Program-made: the position numbers and the translations under genes
Shown here: positions 17,343-25,571 of the stretch, one piece after another
Numbering within the stretch: position 1 is the stretch's first letter
Layout: the number at the start of each line of letters is the position of its first letter
DNA from: Butyricimonas virosa
GTDB taxonomy: Bacteria; Bacteroidota; Bacteroidia; Bacteroidales; Marinifilaceae
NCBI RefSeq assembly: GCF_025148635.1
Contig: NZ_CP102269.1
Span: 4,464,001 to 4,528,000, forward strand
Direction: 5' to 3'
DNA: 64,000 nucleotides
The notes under the pieces: generated by a model
What the model was told of the DNA's origin: nothing
The model's input: only the letters and a program-made list of their open reading frames with translations
The model's database searches: none

Positions 17343-19127
17343 ATGCAGCAGCCAAAAGAATACTATCAAGCACAAATGTCACGCCTTACGATCCTCTTAA
17401 AAAAACACAGACAACGGCGTAACGGTATCACCCTCGCAAAAGTCTTCTTATTCCTGTTAGCCATATATTTTATATACACCTTCGCCAACACAGAATACAC
17501 GCCTTATCTCATCGCTTTTATTGCTGCCATAGTACTATTCATCATCACGAATATATTCGAAACCAAATTATTAAAAGAAATACAATTCCTGCACAAACTT
17601 GAAGAATGTTCCCGTGTGGAACTGGAATATCTTGCAGGAAACTTTAAAAACCTTCCGACAGGCGAGGAGTACAAAGACCAGACTCACCCTTACGCTCATG
17701 ATCTTGACATATTCGGGGAAGATTCCCTTTTCCAAGCCATCAACCGTACGGTTACACCTCACGGGAGGGATAAATTGCGGGGATGGTTGCTCTACCCGTT
17801 AAAATCCGGGCAACCCATCATCGAGCGTCAACAAGCCATCGAAGAATTTGCCCGCAAGCCGGAATGGTGTCACGTTTTCCGAGCCAAGGGCAACAGTCAA
17901 CGTATTACCCATATGGCCATGCAACAAATCGAACAATGGCAGCGAGAACAAGTCGGGCTACCACGCTGGACACGTCCTTTCCTATATATCCTTCCGATAC
18001 TGACGATTTCTGCCTGGATATTGTATATTGCTTCTATACTCACGTTAAATATTCCATTATTCCTTTCCTGCATATCTCTTTTTTGTAGCTATCTACCAGC
18101 TCAAAAAACATTACGAACCCATATGCGTCTGGATGAATTCACCCGCTCGTTCAGTAACCTTCACGAACTAATCGGACATTTTTCTACATTTACCTGTTCT
18201 TCCGCCAAATTAAAAACATTGCGTCAACAACTATTCAACGAAACATACAACGCAAACGAAGCTTTACGTTCTCTGCATAAAATACAGGAAAGTTTCGACC
18301 AGCGCTCTAACGCAGTGGTTGCCATGTTTATGAACGGGCTTTTCATGCGGGAATTACACCTTATCCAGCGCCTTGTTTCCTGGAAACGCCGTTATGCCGC
18401 GGCCATCCCGACCTGGATTGAAATCACAGGCGAACTTGACGTTCTAGTTAGTCTGGCCAACTACAAGTATAACCATCCCGATTTTATCCACCCCATCCCC
18501 GGTGAAAACAAGCTATTACGAGGTACAGCCATCGGTCACCCCCTCCTACCCGCCAATGAATGTGTAACCAATAATTTCGAAGTAGCCCGGTTACACGAAT
18601 TCTATATCATCACGGGAGCGAACATGGCGGGGAAATCCACCTTCCTACGTGCGATAGGGGTGAATCTTGTACTTGCTTGTTGTGGAGCTGTCGTTCGGGC
18701 TGAATGTTTTGAATTCCAGCCTACGGCCCTCTTTACCAGTATGCGCACCGTTGATAACCTGGCAAAAGGAACCTCTTATTTTCATGCCGAATTACTCCGA
18801 TTACAACAACTTGTCAACATGGCACAACACGAAGAACGTTTGTTTATCATTTTGGATGAAATTCTAAAAGGAACTAACTCCCGAGACAAGTTGAACGGTT
18901 CCCGTCGTTTCCTTCAAAAATTACTTACTTTACCTGTTGCCGGACTTGTTGCCACGCATGACCTTGAACTCGGAGAACTCGCCAACACAATACCAGACAA
19001 CTTTTTTAACCGGTGTTTCGAGATCACGCATACGGATGATGATATTGCCTATGATTATAAACTGAAACCCGGTATCAGCCAAAACATGAATGCATCCATC
19101 TTGCTTGAAAAAATGAAACTCGTGTAA
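17343..19127 (+). CDS. Membrane-anchored MutS-family ATPase
   Basis: A 594-residue protein with a C-terminal MutS-type ABC ATPase: Walker A GANMAGKSTFLRA at about residues 425-437, the MutS signature region with TSMRTVDNLAKGTSYFHAE, Walker B with FIILDEILKGTNS at about 502-514, and an ATHD switch. Unlike MutS and MutS2 it has four predicted membrane helices: two near the N terminus (about residues 25-43 and 50-70) and two at about 215-255. There is no mismatch-binding or Smr domain. Such MutS-related membrane proteins occur in Bacteroidota but their role is not established; mismatch repair should not be assumed. It stands alone after the tRNA-Asp copy. Confidence 0.88.
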   Translation: MQQPKEYYQAQMSRLTILLKKHRQRRNGITLAKVFLFLLAIYFIYTFANTEYTPYLIAFIAAIVLFIITNIFETKLLKEIQFLHKLEECSRVELEYLAGNFKNLPTGEEYKDQTHPYAHDLDIFGEDSLFQAINRTVTPHGRDKLRGWLLYPLKSGQPIIERQQAIEEFARKPEWCHVFRAKGNSQRITHMAMQQIEQWQREQVGLPRWTRPFLYILPILTISAWILYIASILTLNIPLFLSCISLFCSYLPAQKTLRTHMRLDEFTRSFSNLHELIGHFSTFTCSSAKLKTLRQQLFNETYNANEALRSLHKIQESFDQRSNAVVAMFMNGLFMRELHLIQRLVSWKRRYAAAIPTWIEITGELDVLVSLANYKYNHPDFIHPIPGENKLLRGTAIGHPLLPANECVTNNFEVARLHEFYIITGANMAGKSTFLRAIGVNLVLACCGAVVRAECFEFQPTALFTSMRTVDNLAKGTSYFHAELLRLQQLVNMAQHEERLFIILDEILKGTNSRDKLNGSRRFLQKLLTLPVAGLVATHDLELGELANTIPDNFFNRCFEITHTDDDIAYDYKLKPGISQNMNASILLEKMKLV

Positions 19128-19186
19128 GAATCATCCTATCGAACATTCCTCTGTAGTTTCCGTTTAACACGATAAAACAGGAGAAT

Positions 19187-19870
19187 ATGAAAACAATGAT
19201 TTTGATCACGCTACTTTTACCCATGGTACTTCTCAATGGATGTAAGGACAAACCTCAAGGCAAGGCCTCCAACATGCCGGACAGCACGTTTGCCGCAACA
19301 CCTGCCATTACCAGTAATTATTACTTCGCCGGAGAATACCTGTATCAAACAGATAAAGCAACCTTAAAGGATCAAGCCACAGGTTCCACGTTCACCATCA
19401 ATAACGGCGAAATAGCAACCCGATTGGCAGAACAATATTTAGCGCTAAAGCTACCTACAGGGAAGGGAGTCAGCGCTCAATTACTCGGACATCTCTCCCC
19501 GACGAACGATGTTGAACACACTTCCACGAACGGCCTTACCGTTACTCAAATCATCGGCTTACACCCCGGAACAAATCCACGTGGCGCACGACTCACGGGA
19601 GACTACATAACCTATGTACCCAACAATATCAAGCCAACAGAACGGTTCACGTTCTCACTACATCCTGACTACACCTACACGTTCAGTATTTATAATCTAA
19701 GTGCAAACTCCTCCCGTGATGCTATCGGAAAGTGGTTTCTTTTAAACAAGAATGAAATTCAATTCACTAATGATCCTCTCACGAGTTTCACGAACGAGGC
19801 CTTTATCAATGATGACGGGAGGCAATTAACCTTCAAGCTCAGTAAAAGAATTTATTATAAACAAGAATAA
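19187..19870 (+). CDS. NlpE-like lipoprotein
   Basis: A 227-residue lipoprotein (lipobox LLNGC, Cys about 19). Residues about 45-105 (YFAGEYLYQTDKATLKDQATGSTFTI) resemble the OB-fold domain found at the C terminus of NlpE proteins. Residues about 140-220 (RFTFSLHPDYTYTFSIY, then a GKWFL strand and a final DDGRQLTFKL) resemble the lipocalin-like NlpE N-terminal domain, but without the CxxC motif. If right, the two domains are in reversed order. Envelope or copper-stress sensing is the known role of NlpE, but that function is not supported here beyond fold similarity. Alternatively a generic beta-rich lipoprotein. Confidence 0.5.
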   Translation: MKTMILITLLLPMVLLNGCKDKPQGKASNMPDSTFAATPAITSNYYFAGEYLYQTDKATLKDQATGSTFTINNGEIATRLAEQYLALKLPTGKGVSAQLLGHLSPTNDVEHTSTNGLTVTQIIGLHPGTNPRGARLTGDYITYVPNNIKPTERFTFSLHPDYTYTFSIYNLSANSSRDAIGKWFLLNKNEIQFTNDPLTSFTNEAFINDDGRQLTFKLSKRIYYKQE

Positions 19871-19873
19871 GAA

Positions 19874-19952
19874 ATTTCCCTGTAACATATTACTTATGCA
19901 CCACCATGACTTACGCCATAACAATATAATAAGCAATATCTTACCGGGAAAT
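19874..19952. repeat. Inverted repeat in convergent intergenic region
   Basis: ATTTCCCTGTAACATATT (19874-19891) is inverted with two mismatches as AATATCTTACCGGGAAAT (19935-19952), with 43 bases between. It lies between the convergent NlpE-like and OmpA-like genes. It lacks a T-run typical of terminators; function unknown. Confidence 0.5.
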
Positions 19953-19996
19953 CATCAAAATACAACCAGAAACTCGAATTCTACCGGACAAATAGT

Positions 19997-20578
19997 CTAC
20001 AGTTTCACAACAGGTGATACTTCCGCCGAGGCTAAAGGCAACATAACAACATCATTCTCCGACAAAGCAGATGAATCCACATGATTATGAACTTTAGCCT
20101 TTTTAGGATCTTGAACCTCGGATAAAGCAACATTCGTTTCTTGCTTTTCTCCTACTTTTACCAGTAAACGTATGATCACGACCTCACGTGTATTTTCCAA
20201 TAACGTGGGGTGTGTATGCACCACAAAACAATGATCTGTTAACCTTCTACGCCAAGCAATAGCTTTTTTCACTTCGTTAGCACGAAGTAACGCTAAACTC
20301 AGATTTTCTTCATCAGTTGAAAGAGATGTACTATAACTATCCAACTGCAACATGATACGCCCTGCCTCAATATCTTCCTGATAGCGTTTTACCATAGAAA
20401 GAATACTATCCAACTCTACATTATTGGATCCAAAATGCACGTAAAACGTTGCTCTACAAGGAACAAAACGAAATACACGTACACTATCCGATACTTCTTC
20501 AACGGGAACATATCTCGTCGCCCCTACTCCCGGGATAGACAGGAGAGAAAAGAACAATAAAAATACCTTTACACTCAT
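19997..20578 (-). CDS. OmpA-like secreted protein
   Basis: A 193-residue protein with a signal peptide (MSVKVFLLFFSLLSIPGVGA). Residues about 45-110 look like a divergent OmpA-type peptidoglycan-associated domain: FYVHFGSNNVELDSI, then a hydrophobic strand (RIMLQLDSYSTSLST) and ENLSLALLRANEVKKAI, which parallels the usual N-x-x-L-S-x-x-R-A helix. The C-terminal 50 residues have no recognisable motif. It could be an envelope anchor, but the match is by eye. It faces the NlpE-like gene; no operon partner. Confidence 0.5.
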   Translation of the reverse strand: MSVKVFLLFFSLLSIPGVGATRYVPVEEVSDSVRVFRFVPCRATFYVHFGSNNVELDSILSMVKRYQEDIEAGRIMLQLDSYSTSLSTDEENLSLALLRANEVKKAIAWRRRLTDHCFVVHTHPTLLENTREVVIIRLLVKVGEKQETNVALSEVQDPKKAKVHNHVDSSALSENDVVMLPLASAEVSPVVKL

Positions 20579-21059
20579 TTAATTCCTAGTTATACACGTT
20601 CGTTCCTCTTATCCCCCACATCCTCTTTAGGAATAGCAAAGAACGATCATTTAATAATATGCGAAAATAAATAATAATAATGATAAATACAAATAATTAT
20701 TTGTTGACAACAAGACTGATTACCAATTAATTATCGTTATTGTACCCAAAACCATAAAACTCATTTGAGCGTATATCAAGAAATGATCGTTTAATAAATG
20801 CATAAGGAATAATTACCTTCTTCTTATCAGGCAAATCGTTATTCCAACACAAAACACATAGAATCAATTCGTTATATAGTCGAATATTCGATTTATAAAA
20901 AGAAAGCAAGGAGAGGTTTTCTCTACAAAAGATCCCAGACTCTTCCCAAAGGAATGGAAGGATAAAAATATCTAGTTAGAATAGAAAAAAACTATCAGAT
21001 TAAATAAAAATGAGCTATTCGACATCATAAAATCGAATAGCTCATTTTCCATTGCCTTT
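20579..21059. other. Intergenic region upstream of the OmpA-like gene
   Basis: A 480-base AT-rich gap. It holds the glnA terminator (21009-21046) and two near copies of a GATC-TTTAATAA motif (around 20645-20660 and 20784-20798). A possible 60-codon minus-strand frame at 20727-20909 has no signal or motif and is not called. No consensus promoter was found. Confidence 0.5.
21009..21046 (-). terminator. Terminator after glnA
   Basis: AATGAGCTATTCGA and TCGAATAGCTCATT form a perfect 14-bp stem with a 10-base loop, followed on the minus strand by TTTTATTT. It lies 13 bases past the glnA stop. Confidence 0.88.
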
Positions 21060-22565
21060 TTATCCGCAATAGAAATATTTTTGCACGAGTTCCATTATTT
21101 TTGCCTCGTCGTTTCCTAAATCCTGACGCAACGTTTTGTCATCAAACTTTTTCAAACCGGCCACCAAACCATCAATCAGGCCGGGAGCAAACACCCCGTA
21201 CTTTTCGAAATCAGCACGTTGTTTTTCCAAGCATAATGCGGAATCATAACAGGATGCCGGCAACTGACTTAACCGATCAGCAACCCCCTTGTTCGCATCA
21301 TCAAATATATTAACATCCACGTAACGTTCCTTCGCATATTGCAACGCATCCTTCATTTCAAATCCATGACGCACGGCAACTGCCAACCCCGCAATCAACA
21401 GGTACACATCAGACGAACCATCCGGACAACGGAATTCCACGGTTTGTTTACCACTGAAATCCTGATCTTCCACTTTTTCCAACGGGTTCGCATCACGCAA
21501 CATATCTCCCGCACCACTCGTCCATCCCAACGGCACACGTACCAAAACCGAACGATTACGATCTCCCCAACAAATATTTGTCGGAGCCTCCTGGTGGGGA
21601 ACCAAGCGGAAATATGACATCGGATTCGTGTTCCCGAAAGCCGTCAACGAGGGTGCCAGATCCAGATACCCGGCAATAGCTTTCAACGCACTATCCGTTA
21701 ATTTGCCATTCTCGATCATCATATTCTTATCCCCTTTTTTCAAACGGGTATGAATATGCAACCCGCTCCCTGCCTTGCCTACCGTGATCTTCGGGGCAAA
21801 TGTCAAATCTACACCAAACTGGTAAGCCAACGTCCTCAGAATCCACTTGGCAATAATCAACTGATCGGCAGCATCTTCCATTTTCGTGGGCAAAAATTCG
21901 ATCTCGTTCTGTTCGTACATCAAATCTCCCTTTGTGAAATTACCCACCTCAGAATGTCCATATTTAATCAATCCTCCGGTTCCGGCAATATATTTCATGG
22001 CCAACGCACGTAAATCCCGCCCCTTGTTAAAAGGTGTAGACTCGTGATACCCTTTTTGATCGGAGGCTAAAAATAAATCGTCCTTTTCACTCACCACGTA
22101 ATACTCTAACTCCCCCATCACCTCGTATTCCATTCCCGTCACTTGCTTCAATACCTCGTGCGCCTTTCGCATCGTGTACTCCGGAGACATTTCCAATGGT
22201 TTCCCGTCCTTCATGTAAAAACTACAAAGAATATCAACCGCAGGAATTTCGCTGAATGGATTCAGGAAAGCCGTGCGATAACGGGGCAACACGTACAAGT
22301 CACTTGATCCGGCCTCGATATACGGGAACAGGCTGGAACCATCCACCCGTTCACCACATGTCAGTATATTATCCAGATGATCAAGACTATTGATAATAAA
22401 ATTTAACGTCTTTAATCGTCCATCCGCACCGGGATACCTGAAATTGATCATCTCGATTTCATTCTCTGTCACGTAACGAATAATATCATCTTTGGTGAAA
22501 TCTTTAGCATCTTTCTCTAAAAAACGAACCAAAGCATGAGGATTTAGTGCATATTTTGAACTCAT
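21060..22565 (-). CDS. glnA: Glutamine synthetase (type I-like, GlnA)
   Basis: A 501-residue glutamine synthetase that makes glutamine from glutamate, ammonia and ATP in the cytoplasm. Visible family motifs: the N-terminal beta-grasp region with the DGRLKTL segment and GERVDGSSL, EYYV (metal-binding Glu), the ATP/glutamate-site GSGLHIHTRL, PHQEAPTNICWGDRNRS, and the C-terminal EFRCPDGSSDVYL. I do not see the adenylylation loop of the enterobacterial enzymes. Length is close to that of other GSI-type Bacteroidota enzymes and well short of the GSIII enzymes also found in this phylum. It is transcribed alone and ends at a strong hairpin. Confidence 0.93.
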   Translation of the reverse strand: MSSKYALNPHALVRFLEKDAKDFTKDDIIRYVTENEIEMINFRYPGADGRLKTLNFIINSLDHLDNILTCGERVDGSSLFPYIEAGSSDLYVLPRYRTAFLNPFSEIPAVDILCSFYMKDGKPLEMSPEYTMRKAHEVLKQVTGMEYEVMGELEYYVVSEKDDLFLASDQKGYHESTPFNKGRDLRALAMKYIAGTGGLIKYGHSEVGNFTKGDLMYEQNEIEFLPTKMEDAADQLIIAKWILRTLAYQFGVDLTFAPKITVGKAGSGLHIHTRLKKGDKNMMIENGKLTDSALKAIAGYLDLAPSLTAFGNTNPMSYFRLVPHQEAPTNICWGDRNRSVLVRVPLGWTSGAGDMLRDANPLEKVEDQDFSGKQTVEFRCPDGSSDVYLLIAGLAVAVRHGFEMKDALQYAKERYVDVNIFDDANKGVADRLSQLPASCYDSALCLEKQRADFEKYGVFAPGLIDGLVAGLKKFDDKTLRQDLGNDEAKIMELVQKYFYCG

Positions 22566-22865
22566 ATTTTTTTATTTATTAGATCTACTAATTTTTAGCT
22601 TTTAAAAATAAAAAAAATGAGTTATAATCCCTAGTTAATTTTAGATTCTAGATTTTAAATTTTGAATCTGATTAATTATTTTAGATTCCAACCACACGGG
22701 CCAACGCCTTAACTACCCCCTCTAACTCCCCCTTACACAGGGGGAGTACACGCTACACTGTTAGATCGTGATGTTTTCTCGCATTCGCCTCTCCCCCTAT
22801 GCAAGGGGGAGCCGGTGGGGGTAGTTGTTTTTTCATTTTAAATGCCTTACTAATTTTAACTTTTC
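22566..22865. other. Intergenic region with nested inverted repeats
   Basis: A 300-base gap between glnA and the ROK kinase gene, both on the minus strand. The first half is AT-rich; the second half holds the GC-rich palindromic element at 22711-22826. No gene and no clear promoter box for glnA were found. Confidence 0.6.
22711..22826. repeat. Nested palindromic element, REP/MITE-like
   Basis: Outer arms AACTACCCCC (22711-22720) and GGGGGTAGTT (22817-22826) are perfect inverses. Inside are two smaller hairpins, CTCCCCCT-ACAC-AGGGGGAG-type at about 22726-22745 and 22791-22811, near-identical to each other. The whole is sharply GC-rich against AT-rich flanks. The layout resembles a mobile or extragenic palindromic repeat rather than a terminator. 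Confidence 0.65.
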
Positions 22866-23960
22866 CTATTTGTCCAGCTCATTCAAAGCAAAAGCGTAAG
22901 CTCCGAAAGCGATAGCCCTGCTTGTTCCCAGCTTTGTCGTGATTACCCCCATTCTTTTCACTGGATCATATTCGACCGTTTCCGTCGTTCCAGGCACGAC
23001 AATGCATCTGGATGTGGGAGCCAAGAAAGCCGCACAATCTCCCGGATCATCCAGGAAAAAAGCCTTCATCTCCATCCGGTCCGCCGGAGCCCCTTCGTAC
23101 ATTTCCAAGGTTCCGTTCAATTCCCGCATCACGGCCGGCATCAAATATTTGTGGGCAGCAATAATCCCTCCACCAATCACCACGATTCCATCCACCACGG
23201 CATTCATCGAGGCAATAGCCTCACCTAGCACTTCTCCCGCATGATCAAACGCCCTTTTTGCTGCCACTGGATTTCCTTCCAGATTTCCCTCGGCAATCTC
23301 GAAAATTTCTTTCGGGGTCAACTGCCGTGTATCCCCGGACAAACGGGCATATTCCCTCTTGATCGCCCGGATCGAAATTCCCTCCTCGACCCCGTAAATC
23401 GGCTGGCGTTTATCCCGCAACACCCATACTTCGGCTGCCGCACCGTTATCACCCAGAAAAAGCTCCCCATCACGGACTACCCCACCACCGAATCCGGTAC
23501 CTAAGGTAATCCCGATCAAATTCTTATATACCTTATTTTTCCCCGCATCCCGTAGCATACGATTTACTTCCGGCAACGCACCAGCCAATGCCTCCCCGTA
23601 AGCGAACAGGTCCCCGTCATTATTGATAAATACCGGAATCCCAAACTTATTTCTCAAAAAAGCACCTAATGCCACTCCCCCTTGAAAAGCCGGTAAGTTC
23701 TTCAAGTCACCGATAATCCCGTTCACGTAATCTGCCGGCCCGGGAAATGCAAAACTAATTGCCACGGGATCTTCCGGCAACTTCAATTTAATGGCAGAAA
23801 AACCCGTAACCATCGTCTCCAAGCACTTCTCCAAATTATCGCCATTCGAAGGCAAAACAATCGGTTCAACGATCTCTTCATTAGATCGGATGGCCGAGAA
23901 TACAAAATTCGTTCCCCCGGCATCCAATGTCATCACTATTCTTTTATCAAACTGATACAT
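22866..23960 (-). CDS. ROK-family sugar kinase
   Basis: A 364-residue ROK-family protein, probably a glucokinase or N-acetylhexosamine kinase. The phosphate-binding DAGGTNFVF lies at residues 13-21; the sugar-site motif INNDGDLFAYGEA and GITLGTGFGGGVV follow. The usual ROK zinc motif (C-x-C-G-x2-G-C-x-E) is absent; the corresponding stretch reads EVWVLRDKRQPIYGVEEG. No DNA-binding domain precedes it, so it is a kinase rather than a repressor. It lies 51 bases after the MFS transporter gene on the same strand, so uptake and phosphorylation of the same sugar is likely. Exact substrate unknown. Confidence 0.85.
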   Translation of the reverse strand: MYQFDKRIVMTLDAGGTNFVFSAIRSNEEIVEPIVLPSNGDNLEKCLETMVTGFSAIKLKLPEDPVAISFAFPGPADYVNGIIGDLKNLPAFQGGVALGAFLRNKFGIPVFINNDGDLFAYGEALAGALPEVNRMLRDAGKNKVYKNLIGITLGTGFGGGVVRDGELFLGDNGAAAEVWVLRDKRQPIYGVEEGISIRAIKREYARLSGDTRQLTPKEIFEIAEGNLEGNPVAAKRAFDHAGEVLGEAIASMNAVVDGIVVIGGGIIAAHKYLMPAVMRELNGTLEMYEGAPADRMEMKAFFLDDPGDCAAFLAPTSRCIVVPGTTETVEYDPVKRMGVITTKLGTSRAIAFGAYAFALNELDK

Positions 23961-24011
23961 AATAAGGCAAAAATTAAAAGATAAAAACTAAAAGTTGAAT
24001 GAAATTTAAAA

Positions 24012-25169
24012 TCACTTCCGGGTTTTAATTCCCACCGAACAATACAACAAGTAACACATACAACAGAGAATCACGATAAGTGAACCGGCCTGTGTACCGA
24101 TCAAATCCGTACAATATCCCATCAATGGCGGGATTACCGCACCACCGAAAATACCTGTCACCATCAGACCGGAAATCTCGTTAGCTTTCTCGGGACGGGC
24201 TTGAATGGCCATGGAGAAGATCAGCGAGAATATGCTGGAACACGTGAAACCGATCAATGCGATCAACACCAAAATCGAGTATTGTCCAGACATGAAGAAC
24301 AACACGATCATGGCAGCAATAGCTACCAGAATGTTCACCCGGAAATACTTGCTACCGGAAACCCGTGCTAACAGGAAAGTTCCCACGAAAGCCCCGATCG
24401 TGCGGAAGGCAAAATAAACACTCGATCCGACACCCGCTCCCGTAACATCAAACCCACAACGCTCGATCAACAACTTTGGAGCCACAGTGTTAATCCCGAC
24501 ATCAACGCCCACGACAAACACGATACCCAAGAAAAGCAACAGGATCGTCCTATCCTTCAATAACCCAAACGTCGCTCCCCACGAAGAGTTCGACTGTTCC
24601 GGTGATTTCTCACGAATGTGCACAAACATTAACCAACCCATAGAAATCAAGGTCAACAAGGCGAAAATCGGGAAAAGATATTGCCAATTTCCCAGTACTG
24701 TTGCCGCAAATGCCGCAATAAACGGACCACAAAAAGAAGAAACTGCCTTCAACACTTGCCCTGCAGTCAACGAACTTGCCAGTACGTTTCCCTTCACCAC
24801 GTTCGTCAATAACGGGTTCAACGACACCTGCAAAATGGTATTACCGATTCCCAGCAAGGCAAAAGCGATCAGACACGTGTACAGATTATAATCAATAAAA
24901 GGAATAATCATTCCCACAATAGTCACCAACATACTCACCAATACCGTTTTCTTCCGACCGATACGGTTCATAAAAATAGCCGCCGGGACCGCCAGTAACA
25001 AAAACCATAGAAATACCATAGAAGGTAGGAATCCAGCAATAGTTTCACTTAACCCGAAATCGGCCTTCACATAACTGGTTGCAATCCCCACCACGTCACA
25101 GAATCCCATGATAAAAAAACCAAACAACACAGGCAGTAAAGCCTTAATACTTGTAGAACTTTCTTTCAT
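24012..25169 (-). CDS. MFS sugar transporter (FucP-like)
   Basis: A 385-residue integral membrane protein with about 12 hydrophobic segments, resembling the fucose/glucose/galactose:H+ symporter group of the major facilitator superfamily. The opening LLPVLFGFFIMGFCDVVGIA is typical, and the inter-helix loop RIGRKK matches the MFS signature. The start at 25169 (MKESSTSIKALLPVLF) is chosen because the alternative 60 bases upstream would add an extra hydrophobic helix. It precedes a ROK kinase gene, which suggests a sugar uptake and phosphorylation unit. Confidence 0.85.
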   Translation of the reverse strand: MKESSTSIKALLPVLFGFFIMGFCDVVGIATSYVKADFGLSETIAGFLPSMVFLWFLLLAVPAAIFMNRIGRKKTVLVSMLVTIVGMIIPFIDYNLYTCLIAFALLGIGNTILQVSLNPLLTNVVKGNVLASSLTAGQVLKAVSSFCGPFIAAFAATVLGNWQYLFPIFALLTLISMGWLMFVHIREKSPEQSNSSWGATFGLLKDRTILLLFLGIVFVVGVDVGINTVAPKLLIERCGFDVTGAGVGSSVYFAFRTIGAFVGTFLLARVSGSKYFRVNILVAIAAMIVLFFMSGQYSILVLIALIGFTCSSIFSLIFSMAIQARPEKANEISGLMVTGIFGGAVIPPLMGYCTDLIGTQAGSLIVILCCMCYLLYCSVGIKTRK

Positions 25170-25571
25170 AACATATAAATTTAACACAAACAAGAACATT
25201 AAAAGGGCGACTAATGTAAACAATTTCATTTAATTTTTCTAACAATTAATCACCTCATTTCAGCTCTGAAACGTTAAAATCCCCCCAATAATATACACGA
25301 AATGGCTACCATACAGGCTTTCCGAAATGACACTCACAATCCCGCCTGATTTGAGGGCGACATCGACGGAAGAACCATCCGCAGAGACCAGTTACAGACG
25401 TTCCCCATCCAAATTAAAGCCGATCAATGAAACGTGTTGGCAACCAACCATCAACACCCGCGACATCTTTACGTAACCCGTTCTCCACCTTATCTGCCAC
25501 CCAACAGCCACAAAACAATAAAAATACGTATCTTTGCGGCCCGAAAAAACAAACCGATAAACGAAACGAAT
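25170..25571. other. Divergent intergenic region with possible gene remnant
   Basis: About 400 bases between the MFS transporter (minus) and a MATE gene (plus). It holds a TATCTTTG box for the MATE gene at 25529-25536. On the minus strand, stretches in two frames read like protein (VADKVENGLRKDVAG near 25500-25440, then ADGSSVDVALKSGGI near 25390-25330), separated by a stop and a frame change; this may be a decayed gene end. Weak evidence. Confidence 0.35.
25529..25536 (+). promoter_or_regulatory. -7 box of MATE gene 1
   Basis: TATCTTTG, 35 bases before the ATG at 25572. No clear TTG at -33. Confidence 0.5.

Noticed and set aside
17343..19127. Call as MutS or MutS2 mismatch repair
   Set aside because: Mismatch-binding and Smr domains are absent and membrane helices are present.
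20727..20909. Possible 60-residue minus-strand protein
   Set aside because: No signal, motif, promoter or neighbour supports it; AT-rich chance frame.
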